Source: a virus. From it: DNA of 44,454 nucleotides. This document shows, one piece after another, positions 40,166 to 44,454 of this stretch (position 1 is its first letter; each line of letters begins with the position of its first letter). Both the position numbers and the translations under genes were made by a program. Location: the IMG/VR virus record IMGVR_UViG_3300032249_000435, positions 1-44,454 of that record. The stretch is one strand, 5' to 3'. The notes beneath the pieces are model-generated. The model saw only the letters and a program-made list of their open reading frames with translations. It was not told the origin of the DNA and ran no database searches.

Positions 40166-41761
40166 TTAACCGAAGAAAGGATTTGAAGAAGCAACAACTT
40201 CTGGCATTACTAAATCTTGAGTTAAAGAACAGGCAATAGACAAAGAGTCCACAAAGTCATCATGGGCATAGTTTTCATCGGGAGCTGCAACCATGAAGTT
40301 AGGTCCTTTAAACTGAACTTCCGCATCAGTCATCTGCTGATAAAAGCGTTTCCAGGTACGAAGCCTTCTTGTTTTGGCATGAGCAGGCCAGGAAATCATT
40401 TCTCGTTGAATCAGTGCCTGTAGATGTTTCCATCGTCTGGATTGCTCACTAGGACTTGATGTTACGGGCATAACCTCAGCTCTTGGTAGAAGTAACTTTA
40501 ACCGTTGCGCTACTGCATCTCCTACACCATTTGCATCTACGCCAACTGCAAGTACGTCATAGTTTTCTAAGAAGTTAACAATTTGAAAGTACTGTTCTTC
40601 CCAGTCATCACCTTGTAGCTCTAGCCAGTTAAGGATACGGTGGTCAAAGTAGCCGAACTCATCTGGTCTATCCCAGTCAACCCAAACAACTGTGACAACA
40701 GTTGAGTCAGTTTTACGTGCAGGGTCAATGCCAACAACACAAGGAGTCTTATGCCAAGACTTAACTAACTCTTGAGAAGTGTCTCCTAACTCATCCATCT
40801 TAGAAGACGTAATGAACATACCGCGTTCTAGTAACCACTTACAGTTGTAGGACATTTGAAACTCGTCAGAGTCTTCGCCAATACGTAACATTTCTTTTTT
40901 GATTGAGCGTTCGTAGTTCTTGTTGTACTTGATAACTTCTTTCCAGTCCCATTGGTAATGGTTCTGTCTATTACCGCGAGTAGTCTGTCGTCTGCGGTTT
41001 AACTGAATAGCTTTATAAAAGTTGTTCTTACTTGTTGTTGGAGTACCTGTCTTAACCATTGTTCCTGCGTAGTATGCAAGCATCGGAGCAATAGACTTAG
41101 ATACAACAAAGTCGTCTGCTTCTTGACACTCATCAATAACGATAAGATGGAAAGACTTAGACTCAATCTTTGCACGCGGGTTAGCTGTCATCATTGTGAT
41201 ACTTGAACCAGAATTAGTAAGTTTAATTTGACGAGTTACGCCACCAACACGTGCAGCTTTATCATCAATCTCAACATCGTTTAAGATTTCTAATGCACGT
41301 TCAGAGGTAAGACGAGTTACTGCACGACCAAACAGTGTTTCTGCCTGTCCTTCTGTTGGAGCAAATAGCCCAACCCACACACCGTCTTTGAACTTACCAA
41401 GAAGTTCTGGATATAGTTTTGCTAACCGAGGTAACAAAATCATTAATGTAACAACAGTGTCAGCAACTGTTTCTGATTTACCTGACTGACGTGCAGCAAG
41501 TGCAGTTATCTCTTCAGCGTCATTGATAATAACTGATTCCATAATGCGACGTGCTAAAGGTTTTTGGTATGGATGTAAGTCATGACCTACTAGAACTTTT
41601 AAAAAGTCCATCATCTTGTCAATTAACTTGTCTACAAATTGTTGAGAGAGCTCATCAAGCTCTTCTTCTTTTTCAAGCTCTATCTGTTCAGGGTCTTCTT
41701 CCTGCAAATAAAACTCAGGATTAATTTCCTCAAACTTCTCGTCATCAAAATCAATAGGCAT
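40166..41761 (-). CDS. terL: Terminase large subunit (ATPase/nuclease)
   Basis: The 531-residue motor that packages DNA. The ATPase domain has the Walker A-like AARQSGKSE at 89-97 and Walker B LIVIDE at 206-211. The RNase H-like nuclease domain shows GIDPARKTDS (D346), VGVDANGVGD (D409) and DDFVDSLS (D501/D505), so all acidic metal ligands appear present. The N-terminal 50 residues are very acidic (EEDPEQIELEKEEELDELSQ). The ribosome site is GAGG before ATG 41759-41761. No small terminase was identified next to it. Confidence 0.96.
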   Translation of the reverse strand: MPIDFDDEKFEEINPEFYLQEEDPEQIELEKEEELDELSQQFVDKLIDKMMDFLKVLVGHDLHPYQKPLARRIMESVIINDAEEITALAARQSGKSETVADTVVTLMILLPRLAKLYPELLGKFKDGVWVGLFAPTEGQAETLFGRAVTRLTSERALEILNDVEIDDKAARVGGVTRQIKLTNSGSSITMMTANPRAKIESKSFHLIVIDECQEADDFVVSKSIAPMLAYYAGTMVKTGTPTTSKNNFYKAIQLNRRRQTTRGNRQNHYQWDWKEVIKYNKNYERSIKKEMLRIGEDSDEFQMSYNCKWLLERGMFITSSKMDELGDTSQELVKSWHKTPCVVGIDPARKTDSTVVTVVWVDWDRPDEFGYFDHRILNWLELQGDDWEEQYFQIVNFLENYDVLAVGVDANGVGDAVAQRLKLLLPRAEVMPVTSSPSEQSRRWKHLQALIQREMISWPAHAKTRRLRTWKRFYQQMTDAEVQFKGPNFMVAAPDENYAHDDFVDSLSIACSLTQDLVMPEVVASSNPFFG

Positions 41762-41782
41762 TATTTCCTCATTAATTGACTA

Positions 41783-41802
41783 GACCCACATTGCTGTGGG
41801 CC
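41783..41802 (-). other. Intergenic hairpin upstream of terminase
   Basis: A 7-base-pair stem (GGCCCAC / GTGGGTC, one G-U pair) with a 6-base loop lies in the 87-base gap before the terminase gene. No T run follows on the minus strand. It resembles other hairpins in the operon and may slow or process the RNA. Confidence 0.65.
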
Positions 41803-41848
41803 ATCGCCAGACCAGGAGAGAGGTGAAGCAGGCAAATAGTAGCACACG

Positions 41849-42076
41849 TTACGCACGTTTCTTCAGTTCCTTAGCAATTGCATGGAACACTTCAGTTCCC
41901 ATCACAACTTCATCAAGAAGGTCTTTGTTGTGACTCTTCTGCCATTCTGTAATAAGTTTGCCAATCGTGTACATGGACTGCTCCATCCACAGAATCAAGT
42001 CTGGCGTTGATATCTTTGAGACTCGCTTCTCTATCCGAGTCTGGGGCTGTCCATCCTGCTTCTTCCGTAAAATCAT
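41849..42076 (-). CDS. Small helical protein overlapping its neighbour (75 aa)
   Basis: The frame begins MILRKKQDGQPQTRIEKR, then has helices TPDLILWMEQSMYTIGKL and VVMGTEVFHAIAKELKKRA. It looks like a well-formed small helical phage protein. A GGAAG site lies 9 bases before the ATG. However, 164 bases overlap the end of the next gene in a different frame, so one of the two is either short, or the overlap is true. Function unknown; lying just upstream of terL, it could be tested as a small terminase or DNA-binding partner. Confidence 0.6.
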   Translation of the reverse strand: MILRKKQDGQPQTRIEKRVSKISTPDLILWMEQSMYTIGKLITEWQKSHNKDLLDEVVMGTEVFHAIAKELKKRA

Positions 42077-42320
42077 CGTATGTTACTTCCCGTGTGTTGA
42101 GTGCCGATTTAAGTGCGTCTTCTTCAGTTTTAAAGCCAGTCCACTTGCCGAAGGCTAGTGCTTTGTACTTAGGTAATCTTACTAAAAGAGGTTCAGAAGT
42201 TCTAAACGGTTCTTCTATTTCTTGCGTCCATCCACGAACAACAAACTTTTTTCCCCAAATAACAGGCAAGTCAATTAGTTGTACGAAGTGTTTTGGTCCG
42301 ATGTTGTGTACCTTTGGCAT
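41913..42320 (-). CDS. Hypothetical protein, C-terminus overlaps next gene (135 aa)
   Basis: The first 90 residues read as a compact fold (KHFVQLIDLPVIWGKKFVVR, LVRLPKYKALAFGKWTGF). The start has an AGAGGAAG site at the end of the KTSC gene. The last 45 residues (EASLKDINARLDSVDGA, VHVHDWQTYYRMAEE) share DNA with the 75-residue gene in another frame. No domain was recognised. Confidence 0.65.
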   Translation of the reverse strand: MPKVHNIGPKHFVQLIDLPVIWGKKFVVRGWTQEIEEPFRTSEPLLVRLPKYKALAFGKWTGFKTEEDALKSALNTREVTYDDFTEEAGWTAPDSDREASLKDINARLDSVDGAVHVHDWQTYYRMAEESQQRPS

Positions 42321-43094
42321 TTATCTTCCTCTTGGGTTTTTTCCACCTGTAGATGGATTCTTACCACGTTTGCTTTGAGCAATTGTTTTGTAAGTAGTTT
42401 TAGTTTGACCAGATGCTTTGCCTTTTTGATGAATCTGAGCACCACGACTATAGCGGTAGAAAGCTTGCTGTGCTTGTTTAGACAGGCTTGAAACATCTGC
42501 TGGACCACGAGGCTTGAAGTCAAGCATACTAGCAATAATAGCGCCCTTAGAACGATTTGCTTTAAATGCTGCCCATTCACCGCCTGTAACTTCATAGTAA
42601 TTATAGAAAGTTCCATCACGGAAAATAACTGTGAGTTTTTCTTCATACTCATCGTAACCAGCAGCAACTGTTCTTGGTCGTTGAGGGTTAGTAGTAGACG
42701 TTGGAACTAAAGTAATATCAGCTGGAGAGGTATCTTCCATCTCATCTGGTTGAAATCCAGGTATTTTCCAATTAGCAGGATTATCTAATTGGTCTACATT
42801 CATGTTTTGATTAAAGTCAATAATTTCGTATGTGCTACGACCAGGAGCAAGTCCATCTGCTGTTTGATAGACTTCACCAGCCCAGTTACCATAATTTGTA
42901 GGATTGTAATAGTCCATTGACTGACTATCATCAAACATGATGTCAGAAATTTTGTTAAAGGAAGCTTTAGAAGAAGCAGTTACTGCACCTTGAAAATCAT
43001 CGCCGAAAATATCTCGGCCTATTGCATTCATCATTTCCTGAGCAGACGGAGCAGCCCTCCTAGAAGAGCTGCTTCCGCCTGTAGGACGTACCAT
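42321..43094 (-). CDS. KTSC-domain protein (257 aa)
   Basis: Residues about 141-192 match the KTSC domain: AAGYDEYEEKLTVIFRDG, FYNYYEVTGGEWAAF, RSKGAIIASML. KTSC is a small fold (named for its Lys-Thr-Ser-Cys motif) found in many phage proteins and of unknown role. The N-terminal 130 residues are Asp/Asn-rich and include ISDIMFDDSQSMDYYNP. The C-terminal tail is basic (AQSKRGKNPSTGGKNPRGR). It lies two genes before terL. Function unknown. Confidence 0.72.
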   Translation of the reverse strand: MVRPTGGSSSSRRAAPSAQEMMNAIGRDIFGDDFQGAVTASSKASFNKISDIMFDDSQSMDYYNPTNYGNWAGEVYQTADGLAPGRSTYEIIDFNQNMNVDQLDNPANWKIPGFQPDEMEDTSPADITLVPTSTTNPQRPRTVAAGYDEYEEKLTVIFRDGTFYNYYEVTGGEWAAFKANRSKGAIIASMLDFKPRGPADVSSLSKQAQQAFYRYSRGAQIHQKGKASGQTKTTYKTIAQSKRGKNPSTGGKNPRGR

Positions 43095-43107
43095 ATAAAC
43101 TACTTAC

Positions 43108-43758
43108 TTATGCCCAAGGAGTAATGGTTACTGCTGCACCGACTGCAGTTGTTGCAGCGCCGCCAGCAATTGACTGAGACTTGATAGTTCCAGTTGCACC
43201 CTTAAGTTGTGTACCAGGTGTGATTGCACCTGAATCCGCGACTGTCCAACCTGAACCTGCAATAACAAGTGTGGTTCCTGAACCATTTGTTACAGACCAA
43301 GTTCCAACAAGTGCTGTTGGGATACCTGTACCAGCTGTGATTGTAACCTTTGTGCCGATAGGCCATGTAGAAGTTCCACCAGCAACGGTTACAGTTGCAG
43401 CAGTAGTTGTTGTTACGTTAATACGTGTTGGTTGTGTAGCAGTATTAGTTGCACCTGCTGCAGTTGTAACTGTAAGACCGTTGTCCTTAAGAACATCGTC
43501 TGCATCTGCTGTGAGGAAACCAAGGACGTTGCTAACTTTTACGTAGTCAGTTGGGCCTGCTACGTCAGAGCCTGCTGTGTTTGGTGTGTACTGTGGGTAT
43601 CCATTCCAACCTGATTCAAGGTTGATGTGGTCACCCTTAGTTAAATCTAAGCGTGTTGTGCGAGCATCGTTTGGTTGTGGAGCGAAGTTACCCCATACAA
43701 AATCAATTGCGATTTCTCCTGCGGAGTCTAATTGAGCTCCTGCGTTATTTACTGCCAT
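43108..43758 (-). CDS. Beta-rich protein, possibly virion decoration (216 aa)
   Basis: The best start is ATG 43756-43758 (MAVNNAGAQL); an upstream ATG at 43797 lies beside a hairpin and lacks a ribosome site. The N-terminal 60 residues (GEIAIDFVWGNFAPQPNDAR, GYPQYTPNTAGSD) form a distinct conserved-looking module, and the rest is Thr/Val/Ala/Gly-rich beta sequence (TVTVAGGTSTWPIGTKVTIT, GTTLVIAGSGWTV). It may be a capsid or fibre decoration protein. No family is certain. Confidence 0.6.
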   Translation of the reverse strand: MAVNNAGAQLDSAGEIAIDFVWGNFAPQPNDARTTRLDLTKGDHINLESGWNGYPQYTPNTAGSDVAGPTDYVKVSNVLGFLTADADDVLKDNGLTVTTAAGATNTATQPTRINVTTTTAATVTVAGGTSTWPIGTKVTITAGTGIPTALVGTWSVTNGSGTTLVIAGSGWTVADSGAITPGTQLKGATGTIKSQSIAGGAATTAVGAAVTITPWA

Positions 43759-43789
43759 GATGTCTACTTTCTCTAGAGAGGTTTGTAAT

Positions 43790-43810
43790 TTCCCCATGCG
43801 CTTAGGGGAA
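43790..43810 (-). other. Short hairpin upstream of the beta-rich gene
   Basis: A 6-base-pair stem (TTCCCC / GGGGAA) with a 9-base loop lies in the leader of the 43108 gene and covers an alternative upstream ATG. No T run follows. It could influence start choice or RNA stability. Confidence 0.5.
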
Positions 43811-43852
43811 CCTTAAAGATAGTATCCAAGACTATTGACGTGATGTCAGCGT

Positions 43853-44083
43853 TTATTCCTCACAGATGTGTTCGTCAAGGTCTTCTATGATTAAGATAGA
43901 TTCACAATCACGGCATTTAAAAAACCTTATGTCATCTAGACCTACGTGCAAAGAATCAGCAGCACGTGCTTCAATGGACATTTCTGGTTCGGCTAAAACT
44001 TCTGGAGGAAAAGGTCCTCTAGGGGCGTGTACTACTGATGGTATTGCGTGACCCTGTACCGCAAATTTGCGAATGACAGGCAT
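43853..44083 (-). CDS. Small zinc-finger-like protein (76 aa)
   Basis: The C-terminal 24 residues contain FKCRDCESILIIEDLDEHIC, with Cys at two sites followed by His and Cys, a C2HC-like zinc site. The N-terminal half is Pro/Gly-rich (VQGHAIPSVVHAPRGPF). Its ATG shares its A with the stop of the preceding gene (TAATG). Function unknown. Confidence 0.72.
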   Translation of the reverse strand: MPVIRKFAVQGHAIPSVVHAPRGPFPPEVLAEPEMSIEARAADSLHVGLDDIRFFKCRDCESILIIEDLDEHICEE

Positions 44084-44364
44084 TATTCTTCAGGTGTTGT
44101 TGGTTCTTCTTCAACTACAGGCTCTTCAACAACTGGAACCTCTTCAACTACAGCCTTTGAAGACTTCTTTGATGACTTTGGTGCCAATGCTTCAAAAGCA
44201 TCTGATTTCTCTTGAACAGCTTCAGAAGTTAATTTTAAAGTTCCAGCATTTTTTCGGTCGTTTAAAAACTTAGGTAAATGAAGACCGCAATACAGAATTG
44301 TGTGAGCTTCTGAAATTTCATAAATATAGGTAGCTGATTCGCTACAGTTAGCGCAAGTTGTCAT
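44083..44364 (-). CDS. Zinc-binding N-terminus with acidic tail (93 aa)
   Basis: The first 30 residues have CANCSESATYIYEISEAHT and YCGLHLP, giving CxxC plus C.LH, a zinc-binding pattern. The middle is Lys-rich (KSSKKSSKA) and the C-terminus is Glu/Val/Pro repeats (VEEVPVVEEPVVEEEP). A strong AAGGAG site precedes ATG 44362-44364. The coupled gene after it also has a zinc-like site. No family was recognised. Confidence 0.7.
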   Translation of the reverse strand: MTTCANCSESATYIYEISEAHTILYCGLHLPKFLNDRKNAGTLKLTSEAVQEKSDAFEALAPKSSKKSSKAVVEEVPVVEEPVVEEEPTTPEE

Positions 44365-44378
44365 TGTCTACTCCTTAG

Positions 44379-44454
44379 TTAGCAATCCCACTTACGAAGT
44401 GAGAGAGCCTTTCTTGTTGGTCTTCCCTTTTCGTCCTTCATAGGACCAGGCATA
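44379..44454 (-). CDS. C-terminal end of an unknown gene, cut by the window edge
   Basis: Just before the ribosome site of the next gene is an open frame ending at 44379-44381. The last residues are MKDEKGRPTRKALSLRKWDC, basic with a terminal Cys. The frame stays open to the edge. It may be the end of a longer gene, or a small peptide starting at ATG 44451-44453. Nothing more can be said. Confidence 0.45.
   Translation of the reverse strand, partial: MPGPMKDEKGRPTRKALSLRKWDC

Noticed and set aside
41849-42076. Naming the 75-residue protein as the small terminase
   Set aside because: Location near terL fits, but no helix-turn-helix or family pattern was clear enough to name it.
43759-43797. 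Upstream ATG of the beta-rich protein at 43797
   Set aside because: It falls within a hairpin and lacks a ribosome site; the next ATG at 43758 has AGAGAAAG before it.

Overview
The window is a fragment of a tailed-phage (Caudoviricetes) genome with a contractile tail (myovirus type). Every well-supported gene is on the minus strand, so transcription runs from high to low coordinates. The large terminase, portal, scaffold, major capsid, tail sheath, tail tube, tape measure, LysM baseplate protein, gp25-like wedge and the N-terminus of a baseplate J-like protein form a standard structural-gene order. DNA is fairly A/T-rich, genes are tightly packed, and many joints overlap as TAATG, ATGA or TGATG. 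Several small families (DUF6496-like, KTSC, a CWDGY...VPNCVP mini-protein, CxxC mini-proteins) and collagen-like/LamG fibres are, from memory, typical of environmental aquatic phages. The host cannot be read from the sequence. The two peptidoglycan-hydrolase domains in the tape measure only show that the wall is breached during entry. No integrase, replication, lysis or tRNA genes were seen, so this is only the virion-building part of the genome.

Layout in transcription order: (1) 44454-41849, small proteins of mostly unknown function, including two zinc-finger-like proteins and a KTSC-domain protein. (2) 41761-35128, head module: terminase, two small proteins, portal, scaffold, capsid and one small protein, closed by a strong terminator at 35059-35113. 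(3) 35010-33967, a connector-like protein. (4) 33970-23671, a fibre region of collagen-like proteins repeatedly coupled to LamG-like partners, plus a 958-residue repeat protein. (5) 23654-19461, small proteins and four glycine-rich proteins that look like a duplicated two-gene unit. (6) 19428-17007, a zinc-ribbon protein and a probable glycan cassette (GH130-like protein, helical-repeat protein, FkbM methyltransferase). (7) 16937-12693, a large FN3 fibre with a cysteine-rich insertion, then small proteins and a possible connector. (8) 12668-11433, eight very small, highly charged or cysteine-rich reading frames chained mostly by TAATG overlaps and ended by a terminator at 11397-11426. (9) 11292-1, tail module: neck and terminator-like proteins, sheath, tube, chaperone with a probable +1 frameshift, tape measure, and the baseplate series up to the truncated J-like protein.

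The most notable points are the mini-gene cassette, most of it too short for normal gene callers; a probable +1 programmed frameshift in the tail chaperone; an out-of-frame Cys-rich/Lys-rich pair joined at a run of six A; a beta-sandwich-like module shared by the baseplate J protein and a glycine-rich protein; the collagen/LamG pairs; and the glycan cassette between fibre genes. Functions are assigned by reading motifs; no database search was run.
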